Source of the DNA: Nitrospirales bacterium
Lineage (GTDB): Bacteria; Nitrospirota; Nitrospiria; Nitrospirales; UBA8639
Assembly: GCA_031315865.1 (NCBI GenBank)
Contig: JALDRJ010000002.1
Location: 2,330,001-2,394,000 of the forward strand
DNA: 64,000 nucleotides
Direction of reading: 5' to 3'
Shown: one piece after another, positions 9,011-17,502 of the stretch
How positions within the stretch are numbered: position 1 is the stretch's first letter
Layout of the letters: every line of letters begins with the position of its first letter
Notes under the pieces: generated by a model
What the model saw: the letters and a program-made list of their open reading frames with translations, nothing else
The model's database searches: none
Told to the model about the DNA's origin: nothing
Made by a program: the position numbers and the translations under genes

Positions 9011-10072
9011 ATGGATAGGTGGAAAGCAATAGGGCTTCGAGTGCTCGGTCTCTGTTTGTATCGAGTCGGTTTATTCCTGCTTCTTACCCGCTGGGTCGAT
9101 CGAGTCCAGAAGAAGTCTACAGAAACGCACGCGCTTTCTTTCCCATGTGTACAAAAACGAACTTTGAACCCTGTGCAAATTCTCATGTATCACGGCATTA
9201 GTGATGCTTGGTCACCATTTCTTCCGACTGAACCCATTGAGTTGTTTCGGAATCATTTGCAGTATCTCTCCACGTATTGCAATGTCTTGACACTCGATGA
9301 GGCGACTGAACGGATGAAATGTCGCGATGTGCCTAATCGGGCCGTGGTGATTACGATCGATGATGGATATCGTGATAGTTATCTGAATGCCTTTCCTCTT
9401 CTCAGGGAAATGGGGCTTCCGGCAACGGTGTTTCTGGCCACAGTATGTACCGGGTCTGAATCGCTGTTATGGCATGATCGTGCCTGTTGGATGATTAGTC
9501 ACACGACTGTGCCCTCGTTAGAAGGGTATGGCAGCCAAGCCCGGTATGAGCTGACGACACCGGAGGCAAAACGCGCTGCGCAGGCAGGCGTTCTGTGGTA
9601 CTTGCGTTCTCTTGAAGATCGGGAACGTATTCAGGCTCTTGAGCAGCTATCGGAGATCTTGGGCCTTCCTGAGGACCCGAAGCTCGATTCTCGATTAATG
9701 CTGAATTGGCAAGAGGTGGAGGAAATGTACAAGGGAGGAGTGCAATTCGGTGCTCATACCGTCAATCACCCGATTCTTTCCAAATTGCCATTGTCGTCGG
9801 TGATTGATGAGGTTCGCAAGTCAAAAGACATGATCGAGCAAAACTTAGGAGCCCGTGTCACGACGTTCGCGTATCCGAGCGGAAGACCGGAGGATTACAA
9901 TCAGGAGATTAAAGACATCGTCAAGCAAGAGGGGTTTTCCTGTGCCGTAAGCACCGTGCGCGGGCAAAACTATGAGGGTGACGACCTTTTCGATTTAAAA
10001 AGAATGGGCTATTGGGATCATGACAGTGGTGTATTCGGGCTACGGTTCGAATACACCAGATTTTGTGTGTAG
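9011..10072 (+). CDS. Polysaccharide deacetylase (NodB homology family)
   Basis: Removes N- or O-acetyl groups from polysaccharide, typically N-acetylhexosamine. A short N-terminal hydrophobic stretch (residues about 7-26) suggests membrane association or export. The NodB domain has MYHGIS near 59-64, motif 1 TIDDGYRD with Asp117-Asp118, and motif 2 GAHTVNHP with the metal-binding His249 and His253. A late FAYPSGRP block also matches the family. The 353 residues are normal for exosortase-cluster deacetylases. It starts 25 bases after the amidotransferase-like gene and is followed 38 bases later by the GNAT gene, consistent with an operon. Confidence 0.9.
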   Translation: MDRWKAIGLRVLGLCLYRVGLFLLLTRWVDRVQKKSTETHALSFPCVQKRTLNPVQILMYHGISDAWSPFLPTEPIELFRNHLQYLSTYCNVLTLDEATERMKCRDVPNRAVVITIDDGYRDSYLNAFPLLREMGLPATVFLATVCTGSESLLWHDRACWMISHTTVPSLEGYGSQARYELTTPEAKRAAQAGVLWYLRSLEDRERIQALEQLSEILGLPEDPKLDSRLMLNWQEVEEMYKGGVQFGAHTVNHPILSKLPLSSVIDEVRKSKDMIEQNLGARVTTFAYPSGRPEDYNQEIKDIVKQEGFSCAVSTVRGQNYEGDDLFDLKRMGYWDHDSGVFGLRFEYTRFCV

Positions 10073-10110
10073 ATTGTGTAGATTAAGTCTGCTGTTTTTA
10101 CGATTTGCGT

Positions 10111-11151
10111 ATGAAGTGGAAATTTTTTCAAGGTCAAGAGGCGTTTGCATCGCATCGCGAGTTGTGGGACTCCCTCAATGCATCAATCGACAACCACATC
10201 TTGCTTGACTCGGATTTTTGGGATCCGCTAGTGCGCATATTTGGTCATGACCAACTCTACCTCGGAGTTTCAGATAGTTCCGAATATCCTGGGATGATGC
10301 TCGTCGAGCAAGTGAGGGCTGGGCAATGGAGAACGTTTCAGCCATCTCAAGCCCCTCTCGGCCCCGTTCTCCTAGCCAATGGGACGAATGTTGAAGGACA
10401 GCTGGCTGGCCTGATCAGGAGCCTTCCGGGGTATGCGTTGACATTGGGCATCACCCAGCAGGATCCGGATTATACGGTCATTCATCCAGACAAGGGCGAA
10501 AAGCGATTGGAATACTTGGAATATATCACGACTCCAAGGATTCCACTTACCGGGACATTCGAAGAGTACTGGAAAACTCGCGGCAAAGATCTTGTCGGGA
10601 ACTTGACTCGGCGGAAAAAAAGACTTGAAGAGCAAGGCGTCACACTGTCGTTTTCGGTCATTCAAACCGCAGATGATGTGGAGGAGGCTGTCGAAATATA
10701 CGGGCGGTTCGAAGCCTCGGGCTGGAAGGGAAAAGAAGGGACGGCGGTTCAAGTGAACAATGACCAGGGGGAATTTTATCGCGAGATGCTTTCGCGGTTT
10801 TGTCATCGAGGTGAAGGACGTATTTACCAATTCTTCATGGATGAAAAGCCAATCGCGAGCAATCTGTGCGTGGAGAGAAACGGCATGCTGATTCTGTTAA
10901 AGACGGCGTATGATGAGATTCATAAAAAACTGTCCCCCAGCTATATCCTGTTGGAAGACATGCTTAAACGGTTATTCGAGGAAAAAAATGCCCGCGTGCT
11001 CGAATTTTATGGCCGATCGAAGGAGTGGCATAAAAAATGGGGAGGGGAAGAGCGAACGATGTACCATATCAATTGGTACCGGCATGCCGTGGTGTCTCAA
11101 GCGAGGAATATCATAAAATCTCGAGGGCTGTGGGCAGGAAAAAAGGACTAG
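10111..11151 (+). CDS. GNAT / FemAB-like acyl or aminoacyl transferase
   Basis: 346 residues counted from ATG 10111; a TTG two codons upstream (10105) is the alternative and neither has a clear ribosome site. The segment from about 160 to 330 fits the double-GNAT 'CelD/BcsL, FemAB-like' fold (Acetyltransf_6): GNLTRRKKRLEEQG, then EIYGRFEASGWKG, then IYQFFMDEKPIASNLCVERN and a YILLEDMLKRLFE helix. Relatives transfer acyl or aminoacyl groups to polysaccharide or peptidoglycan amines. A deacetylase immediately upstream would expose amines, which suggests re-acylation (inference). The following gene begins 3 bases after its stop, so translational coupling is likely. Confidence 0.8.
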   Translation: MKWKFFQGQEAFASHRELWDSLNASIDNHILLDSDFWDPLVRIFGHDQLYLGVSDSSEYPGMMLVEQVRAGQWRTFQPSQAPLGPVLLANGTNVEGQLAGLIRSLPGYALTLGITQQDPDYTVIHPDKGEKRLEYLEYITTPRIPLTGTFEEYWKTRGKDLVGNLTRRKKRLEEQGVTLSFSVIQTADDVEEAVEIYGRFEASGWKGKEGTAVQVNNDQGEFYREMLSRFCHRGEGRIYQFFMDEKPIASNLCVERNGMLILLKTAYDEIHKKLSPSYILLEDMLKRLFEEKNARVLEFYGRSKEWHKKWGGEERTMYHINWYRHAVVSQARNIIKSRGLWAGKKD

Positions 11152-11154
11152 TTC

Positions 11155-12198
11155 ATGCCAATCACCGTGCGACGTGCGGATATACGGGTTGAACGTGATC
11201 TCCTGATCGATCTGCAACGACGGTATCTTGCTCCGGATGCTGATACGGTGCGGTTTGACTGGCTCTATGGGAAAAATCCGTTCGGAGAACCGCATGTGTT
11301 AGTCGCGCAAGACTCGGAGACATCTGACATTATCGGAATGGCGGCGGCATTTCCCCGTTCACTGTGCATGGGAACGCAGAAGAGAATGGGATGGGTATTG
11401 GGTGACTTTTGTCTGGGTGAACAGTACCGATCGCTGGGTCCTGCCATTCAATTACAAAAGGCCTGTCTTGAGGGGCTCGGGCCGAAAGACAGTGCGATCT
11501 GGTATGATTTCCCCAGCAACAGCATGTTGGCTATTTATAAACGACTGAAAGCCCCGCCGTGCCAAAAGATGATTCGTTTTGTGAAGCTGTTGAAAGTTGA
11601 TCGAAAAGTTCAGACATGGACACGATCAAGACTCCTTCAGCACGGCTTGTGTACGGTCGGGAATGCTGTGTTGAATCTAATTCCCCGGCGCCGCCGGATA
11701 CCTTTGGACTTTTCAGTGCAGTGTCATGAGGGGGCATGTGGGAATGAATTTCATGAGTTATGTTCTGAAATTTGGAGTCAATCCGGAAGCTGTCTCGAGC
11801 GAACGGCTCCTTACCTGAATTGGCGTTACTTGCAAAATCCTCTTTATCACTCCGAAATCTTGACGATTCGAAAGGGGGGGGCGCTTAAGGGGTATGTGGT
11901 GCTAGCCGAAATGGGGTCAGAAACGACCATCATGGATCTATTCAGCGTGACAAGGCAAGATGTCGTGCAGAGTCTGCTTCAAGGAGTGGTTGATCGTGCT
12001 CGATCGTTAAAGAGCGAAGCGGTTGTGGCGTCGCTTATCGAGGGACATCCTTGGATATCCAGTTTGCAAGCCTTAGGGTTTATCCCCCGAGAGACGTCAC
12101 CAGTCATCATCAATGGATTGCCAAGCATGTCGGAACAGCCGTCCAACAGTGATCGTTGGGCGTCATTTTTATTAATGCAAGGAGACCGTGATAGTTGA
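11155..12198 (+). CDS. GNAT-like N-acyltransferase
   Basis: 347 residues. Residues 1-150 resemble a GNAT fold: the opening ITVRRADIRVERDLLIDLQR, a FDWLYGKNPFG segment seen in exopolysaccharide-locus GNAT proteins, and a central GDFCLGEQYRSLGPAIQLQK strand-helix where acetyl-CoA would bind. The C-terminal half contains a second GNAT-like unit (PYLNWRYLQNPLYHSEILTI). The exact substrate is unknown; a role in acylating EPS sugars is inferred from the position between another GNAT protein and an acyl carrier protein. The start ATG 11155 lies 3 bases after the upstream stop. Its 3' end reaches to within 2 bases of the ribosome site of the carrier-protein gene. Confidence 0.7.
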   Translation: MPITVRRADIRVERDLLIDLQRRYLAPDADTVRFDWLYGKNPFGEPHVLVAQDSETSDIIGMAAAFPRSLCMGTQKRMGWVLGDFCLGEQYRSLGPAIQLQKACLEGLGPKDSAIWYDFPSNSMLAIYKRLKAPPCQKMIRFVKLLKVDRKVQTWTRSRLLQHGLCTVGNAVLNLIPRRRRIPLDFSVQCHEGACGNEFHELCSEIWSQSGSCLERTAPYLNWRYLQNPLYHSEILTIRKGGALKGYVVLAEMGSETTIMDLFSVTRQDVVQSLLQGVVDRARSLKSEAVVASLIEGHPWISSLQALGFIPRETSPVIINGLPSMSEQPSNSDRWASFLLMQGDRDS

Positions 12199-12199
12199 A

Positions 12200-12207
12200 A
12201 AGGAGGT
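12200..12207 (+). promoter_or_regulatory. Ribosome binding site that sets the acyl carrier protein start
   Basis: AAGGAGGT at 12200-12207 ends 10 bases before ATG 12218. An upstream in-frame GTG at 12188 would place this sequence inside the coding region, so the ATG is preferred. Confidence 0.75.
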
Positions 12208-12217
12208 AGGTGCGGAC

Positions 12218-12487
12218 ATGCAAGCCAGCGTGGATATCGAGAGTATCAGAAAGTTTATCGTCGAGCATATTCCCAAAGCTCGTCAGATGAGCATTCAAGA
12301 TGATGAGCAACTGTTGGAGAATGGTCTATTGGATTCACTCGGTATCTTGGATGTCGTGACTCATTTGGAGGAAGAGTTTGGGATTTCTATATCCGATGAT
12401 GAATTGACTCCAGATAACTTTCAGTCAATACGTACCATGTATCAATATGTGCAACAAAAGAAAAGTCATCTAGAGGCATCCGATTGA
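12218..12487 (+). CDS. Acyl carrier protein
   Basis: An 89-residue carrier protein. It has the phosphopantetheine attachment motif LLDSLGIL with Ser40, preceded by an acidic helix and followed by EEFGISISDDELTPDN, as in helix II and III of carrier proteins. The serine would carry a 4'-phosphopantetheine thiol loaded by an AMP-forming ligase; the ligase gene at 17503 is the obvious candidate. Carrier proteins of this size occur in exosortase A loci, where their cargo is not known. It ends the first plus-strand operon, 103 bases before the convergent minus-strand gene. Confidence 0.9.
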   Translation: MQASVDIESIRKFIVEHIPKARQMSIQDDEQLLENGLLDSLGILDVVTHLEEEFGISISDDELTPDNFQSIRTMYQYVQQKKSHLEASD

Positions 12488-12518
12488 ACGAAGATGGCCA
12501 GGCTATTGTCTGGAGAAA

Positions 12519-12586
12519 CATCATCGTGAACATTCTCGAACCGATGATGAGTTTGGTGGAACAGCTGACATGTCAATCTTCAGCTG
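12519..12586. repeat. Two inverted repeats between convergent genes
   Basis: CATCATCG (12519-12526) pairs with CGATGATG (12542-12549), and CAGCTGA (12562-12568) pairs with TCAGCTG (12580-12586). Both are perfect stems and both lie between the carrier-protein stop and the stop of the convergent gene. No T-run follows either, so a role in transcription termination or mRNA 3'-end protection is only possible. Confidence 0.4.
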
Positions 12587-12589
12587 AGT

Positions 12590-13564
12590 CTAGTTTCGAA
12601 AAAGTTGAAGCGCCTCGGATGCTTTTATCGCGACTTTGCGTGGGAAGGAACTTGTATCCACACTAATCGTTTCGAAAAAGTATTCATCTGCACCGAAGCC
12701 TGCCTTATATTGTGCCAAGCCAGAGCGACTGGTTGTGCCGAGACCGAGATTGAAGGCCTTAATTCCCTGAGCACGCAATTCATCGATCACCTCGCTCATC
12801 AAATAGTGTGAGGCTCCTATGCTCATTCCATCAGGTGATGATCCTGCACTGTTGAAAAACGCATAATTGTCGAGAAAGACGATGAGCATGGATGACACGA
12901 CCTTTCCATTCATGGCCGCTTGAGCAATTTTGGCCGGACGTGTCCCACTAAACAATTCGATAAGCCGCTGGCGTTCCGGAAGATGCGCAACATGCTCGCC
13001 CCGTGTCTGCCTGCGCGCTCCTGATTCCTGACTGACGAGTAAATGCGACTCTATCGCTTCCGATAATGGCTGTTCGATACGGTACACACCGTTCTTCTTG
13101 GCTTTTTTGATGTTTCTGCGATGATTTGATGAGATGGAATTAGGCTTTCTGAGGTCCAAAACATAGACTTTTGCTTTTTGACGATGCGTTCCATTTTCTA
13201 TATGTGGAATATCAGTCTCCTTTTGTCCTAAAACCTCCAGAATGAGAGAGGTAGCTTTTTCTTGTTTCGCAAAATTAATCAACGCATTCCAAAACGAGTG
13301 AGAAAGAGGCAGCTCGGCTGCATGTATGGTTATTCGGAGGTTTATCTTTACAAGACCCACCGTCTTGACCGCATACACCAAAAGGTCTCCTCGGTCCTCG
13401 AATTCTAGCTCGTAGATAGCGTTTGCACGTGGTATTTCTGCTTTTTGCAGGAAAGAGATACATAATGGAGAGATGTCTGACGAGGGTGAATCATCACGCA
13501 CTTCCTCCCACGTCAACTTCGTAGTCGAAACTCGATCTAATTGTGATGCGTGTTCAGTTTTCAA
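12590..13564 (-). CDS. FemAB-like GNAT transferase
   Basis: 324 residues on the minus strand, convergent with the carrier-protein gene. The central and C-terminal parts are clearly FemAB/GNAT-like: NHRRNIKKAKKNGVYRIEQP near 140-160, then NGKVVSSMLIVFLDNYAFFN near 218-237, a GASHYLMSEVIDELRAQG helix and FNLGLGTTSRSGLAQYKAGF near the end. Relatives add aminoacyl or acyl groups to cell-surface amines. The start is TTG at 13564 with no clear ribosome site; no early ATG exists in frame, so a few residues are uncertain. The opposite orientation suggests separate control from the operons around it. Confidence 0.78.
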   Translation of the reverse strand: MKTEHASQLDRVSTTKLTWEEVRDDSPSSDISPLCISFLQKAEIPRANAIYELEFEDRGDLLVYAVKTVGLVKINLRITIHAAELPLSHSFWNALINFAKQEKATSLILEVLGQKETDIPHIENGTHRQKAKVYVLDLRKPNSISSNHRRNIKKAKKNGVYRIEQPLSEAIESHLLVSQESGARRQTRGEHVAHLPERQRLIELFSGTRPAKIAQAAMNGKVVSSMLIVFLDNYAFFNSAGSSPDGMSIGASHYLMSEVIDELRAQGIKAFNLGLGTTSRSGLAQYKAGFGADEYFFETISVDTSSFPRKVAIKASEALQLFRN

Positions 13565-14574
13565 AGCTTATAACTCATGGATAAGGGGGTTGAGAGATAG
13601 TCACGCTCTGGCCTTGAAGGCCTGATTTCTTTAACCATACATCAAGCTCTAGCCCCGCGTTGAGGAATCGATACTCCAAGTCGGGGAAGGCGCTATCGCA
13701 TATCTATTCTTATTCACGTGAACCGATAGAATACATGGTACCCATTCAGGATCAATTGTCAAATATCGTTTCTCATCTCTTGTGCATGGGGAGAGATGTG
13801 TTTAGTTTTTTGCATGCCTTCAATCAAGAAAATATGTCTCGATCTCGTGTTGTGTTGTATGGTGTTATGTAGTAATTATTATATAATGCGCATGATACGA
13901 ATGTGACGCTCCGAGGATTTTACTACAGAATTACCGGAGAATCAGAACCCTGCGTACTGATCATTTCCCATATCATGGTGGTCCTGGGGATCGTTTAATC
14001 TAATTTCCTTTCAGATGTTCAGCTAGAGAAATGGGACTTCCAAGAAGTTGTCGAAAGGTGCTCTTGGCTTCTTTCTGACGTGTGGTAATGGGGATATTCC
14101 ATGTTCATCGTCCAGTCTGAATATTGATAGGAGGCGAATGTTATCGGCTGTCGTGAGAAAGATCCAAGGAGACCGCTACCATAAGCCCGTTGCCTGAACC
14201 CTTCCTGTCTAAGGAATGTGCTTATCGGTATAGGACTCACATTCGTTGAAGGGTACTTTCATCGGTATATTCCAGGAGTGGCTCAATTCCGCTCATGTCC
14301 TCTACAGCGTAGATCTGATGTCTTGCGGTAGTGTTCGATGGCGTATGGCGGTTCGTTCCTGACGAAGAGGAAGAGGATGATGTGTGACGCCTACTGAGGT
14401 TCCTCTGGCTGCATTCCGGGTCATGTTTGTCTTCATGCACGTTTTCTAACCGAAGAGACAGACGAGAACGCTAGCCGCGACGAGACTCCAAAAACTTTTT
14501 TTTTCGCTTGACATCTCCCTTGACCATTCTCAGGCACATCGGCATGTCACGCTTTCGCGAAGAGAAGGAATTTC
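13565..14574. other. Gene-free kilobase between divergent genes
   Basis: No convincing coding sequence on either strand; short open frames here lack family features. A TATAAT at 13882-13887 and a TTGACA at 14508-14513 are present, but neither has a good partner hexamer at the right spacing. An AT-rich stretch around 13865-13890 and a run of T at about 14497-14504 are the only obvious composition features. It must hold the promoters of the minus gene at 13564 and of the plus gene at 14575, and may contain eroded former coding sequence. Confidence 0.5.
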
Positions 14575-16257
14575 GTGGGTAAAGCATCCTGGGTTGCCTT
14601 ATGTCTTAGTGTCTTGTTCATCGCCGTTATGCTGCGAGTTTCGCATCTCGGGGATGCGGACTATGGCTTGGATGAAATTTTCCATGTGTATGTGGCGCAA
14701 GAATTAATCAACGGCGATCCTCCCATCCTGCCTTCTGGATTCCACTACGAACGGGGGTTGCCTTATTCTTACCTTGTGGCCATCGCCGGGTCTGTTGGCG
14801 GTTTCAATGAGACGGCCTTACGCATGCCCAGTGTGCTGTTTGGCGTTCTGGTCATTGCGTTAGTCTACGGGTTTACGGCGAGATGGTATTCGGCGTTCGC
14901 AGGTCTGATTGCGGCGTTTATCACGACATTTTCTCCGATTGAAGTGGCGTTGTCTCGAGAAGTCAGAATGTACACGATGCTGCAATTTTTGTTTTTACTT
15001 ATCGCGTTTCTTTTCTATGAAGGGTTTGAGACAAGCTCTTCGCAACACCATCCTCACCCCGGGCGAGCGCTCCTCAAGACGTGGTTCGTTCCTTATGAGG
15101 TACGTCCCATCTTTTTGCTTTGGGCAGGCCTTCTTTTTCTCTTGGCCTGGCGAGTGCATGCCCTGATTCAGCCCGCGATGTCAGGCATCATTGCCTACAT
15201 GCTTGTGATGGCTGGAATGGCCGTCGTGATGAAAGGCTTGCCGAGGCCGCTACGGCAAAAATACATGGTCTCCGGTCTGGCGGTGCTCCTTGGGGGGATC
15301 GTCGGAAGTGTCCTCTTCCCCGAAAAAGTTGCGAAGCTGCTCGCTGAATCTCATTCCATCCCCCTATTCTATGAAGAACGAGCCTATAATTGGAATTATT
15401 TTCGATGGGAATTACTGGATGAGTACCCGATCATCTTTGGGACATTAACTTTTTCATTTCTCGTTTGTATCGTCAAGCAGCCGAAGCTTGGATTGTTTCT
15501 GGGCGTGGTGTTCGTCGTGCCGTTTCTGCTCCACTCACTGGTGTTTACGTTTAAGACGTATCGCTATATCTTCCATCTTTTGCCACTGATGTATATCGCA
15601 GCCGCAGTAGGCATATCTGCCTGTTTGTCCTCTGTATGGTCGGCTGGCTGTCGATTGAACGCCAAAGCGTCTGTTCCGTCGAATCTTTGGACGGTGATTG
15701 TCGCAGGGACTCTGGGGGCGGCCATGATGGGGATGTTGATCAATATGCCATGGTTTATGCGGACGGTGAAAGATTACTCCACTGATTTTCAATTGCCGCA
15801 TTTTGCCGATGTGCAACATCATCACTGGAAAAAGGCCATGGCGTATATCATTCAACATCAAAAAGAAGGGGACGTTATTATTTCGGCCTCTGCGATACAC
15901 ACAAAATATTACGGAGCAAGCCAGCCTCTCTATGCGATGAATGATGTACGGCTACGGTTAAACATGTATAGAAACTTACAGGATGAATATGGAAACCTTA
16001 TAGATTATGCTTCTGGGGCTGTTGTTTTGAAAGACCTAGAAGATGTGAAACGGGTACTGCGTGAACATCATTCTGGCTGGTTTATGACCTACCTTTGGCG
16101 TCGAGAGCGGTTCTGGAATCATCCGGATCGGCTGATTCCTGTAACTGGGACTTTCCCAGATGAAGTGTTTCGTTATTTGGATGGAAACTTGGAGAGAAAA
16201 ACGATTCCAGGCGTACCCGATATAGCTGTTTGGCGTTGGAGTCGGGAGGAGAAGTAA
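14575..16257 (+). CDS. Membrane glycosyltransferase of the GT39 / ArnT-like (PMT_2) type
   Basis: A 560-residue integral membrane protein. The first periplasmic loop after TM1 has LGDADYGLDEIFHVYVAQEL near residues 25-44, where the DE pair matches the catalytic acidic residues of polyprenyl-phosphate-sugar dependent transferases. At least ten hydrophobic segments follow, then a soluble C-terminal domain from about 400 with GDVIISASAIHTKYYG. Such enzymes take a sugar from undecaprenyl phosphate and add it to lipid, protein or polysaccharide on the periplasmic side. The start is GTG 14575 with AGAAGGAA just upstream. First gene of the second plus-strand run. Confidence 0.82.
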   Translation: MGKASWVALCLSVLFIAVMLRVSHLGDADYGLDEIFHVYVAQELINGDPPILPSGFHYERGLPYSYLVAIAGSVGGFNETALRMPSVLFGVLVIALVYGFTARWYSAFAGLIAAFITTFSPIEVALSREVRMYTMLQFLFLLIAFLFYEGFETSSSQHHPHPGRALLKTWFVPYEVRPIFLLWAGLLFLLAWRVHALIQPAMSGIIAYMLVMAGMAVVMKGLPRPLRQKYMVSGLAVLLGGIVGSVLFPEKVAKLLAESHSIPLFYEERAYNWNYFRWELLDEYPIIFGTLTFSFLVCIVKQPKLGLFLGVVFVVPFLLHSLVFTFKTYRYIFHLLPLMYIAAAVGISACLSSVWSAGCRLNAKASVPSNLWTVIVAGTLGAAMMGMLINMPWFMRTVKDYSTDFQLPHFADVQHHHWKKAMAYIIQHQKEGDVIISASAIHTKYYGASQPLYAMNDVRLRLNMYRNLQDEYGNLIDYASGAVVLKDLEDVKRVLREHHSGWFMTYLWRRERFWNHPDRLIPVTGTFPDEVFRYLDGNLERKTIPGVPDIAVWRWSREEK

Positions 16258-16339
16258 GTAATCTGGTACAAGAATGAGATAAATCGTCATTACTGCAACC
16301 ATCAACGTGTATGAGACCTTTACGAATGAGACTGTAATC

Positions 16340-17269
16340 ATGGATGTTTCAATTATTTTGGGGACGAGCAGGCGTCAGGACATTCTTCGCAAGACATTGA
16401 CAAGTTTTTGCGAATTGGAAGTTGGAGACATTCAGTGGGAGATTTTGCTTGTCGATAACGCTAATGAAGAAAAAACGGCTGCCATCGCCCATGAATTCAG
16501 TCAAAAATTACCACTGACATACATGACCGAGACGCAGATTGGGAAAAGTTTTGCATTGAACAAAGCGATTCCCAGTATAAAAGGGGCCATTTGTCTTGTT
16601 ACCGATGATGACATCATTGCCGATCGAAAATGGCTCATCAACACATGGAAAGGGGTTCAGCGATGGCCAAATCATTTTCTTTTCGGTGGAAAAATTTTGC
16701 CAAAGTTTCCACCTGGGGCCGTGCCTGTTGATATTGACCATCGCTTAGTACGAGGGGCCTATACCGTGGCAGATTGGGATAGAGCAGAGGGGGAATATAA
16801 GGCGACGTGGATTTATGGACCTAATACAATCGTGCGTTCTGAAATTTTCGACCGGGGCTTTAGATTTAACACGGATATTGGTCCAAATACTCGTGATTAC
16901 ATCATGGGGCAAGATACAGAATTTGTCTTTATGGTAGAACAGGCTGGGTACCCAGCCATATATCTACCCGACTCTGTTGTATATCATCAAATTCGTCCTG
17001 AGCAATTGACTTTATCCTGGCTGAATAAGCGGGTGTATAAGTCTGGGCGAAGTTTTGCTTATTTGTCTGGCCTCCCTCAAGTGCCCCAGCTATTTGGCGT
17101 ACCTCGATATATGTACAAAATACTCATGTCAGCGTACTTTGCGTATCTCCGGTCATGGTTTTCATCTGCAAAGATTCGTAACACGAAGCGATTGGAGTAT
17201 TACTATCGAAAGGGCATGTTTGAGCAGTATAAGAAAGGCGTTCCAAAAGAAAGGATCCTCACCTACTGA
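16340..17269 (+). CDS. Glycosyltransferase family 2
   Basis: A GT-A fold enzyme of 309 residues counted from ATG 16340, which places the first beta strand (VSIILGTSRRQDILRKTL) at residue 3 as usual; a GTG at 16307 would add 11 residues. LLVDNANEE near 37-45 and VTDDDIIADRKW near 87-98 form the nucleotide-sugar and metal site (DDD in place of DXD). A downstream GQDTEFVFMVEQAGYPAIYL block supplies the catalytic acidic residue. It likely adds a sugar in the cytoplasm, perhaps with membrane contact through the C-terminal region. A 233-base spacer with no clear signal follows. Confidence 0.88.
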   Translation: MDVSIILGTSRRQDILRKTLTSFCELEVGDIQWEILLVDNANEEKTAAIAHEFSQKLPLTYMTETQIGKSFALNKAIPSIKGAICLVTDDDIIADRKWLINTWKGVQRWPNHFLFGGKILPKFPPGAVPVDIDHRLVRGAYTVADWDRAEGEYKATWIYGPNTIVRSEIFDRGFRFNTDIGPNTRDYIMGQDTEFVFMVEQAGYPAIYLPDSVVYHQIRPEQLTLSWLNKRVYKSGRSFAYLSGLPQVPQLFGVPRYMYKILMSAYFAYLRSWFSSAKIRNTKRLEYYYRKGMFEQYKKGVPKERILTY

Positions 17270-17502
17270 AATCGTGATAGCTGAGACCTGAGATCTCAAA
17301 TAGAACATACTCAGTGTCAAGGGTTGATATGGCAAGACGGCTTATGAATCTCAGAGAAAAGTCCGATGGAGAAACTATCGGGCGAGTTGGCCGTGGGTGG
17401 AGTCGTCTGCATAGAGGAACGTAAGCAATTCGGAGAGCAATCGTCGTCGGTGTGCACGATGGATCATCCAGTGGCAGCATGGGCTTTGTCAAAAGGTAAT
17501 CA

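Noticed and set aside
13660-13872. 70-codon frame in the gene-free kilobase
   Set aside because: No ribosome site or family features; composition looks non-coding.
14508-14513. TTGACA upstream of the GT39 gene
   Set aside because: The hexamer 17 bases downstream is CAGGCA, which is not a -10 box; nearby GGCA motifs do not fit sigma-54 spacing either.
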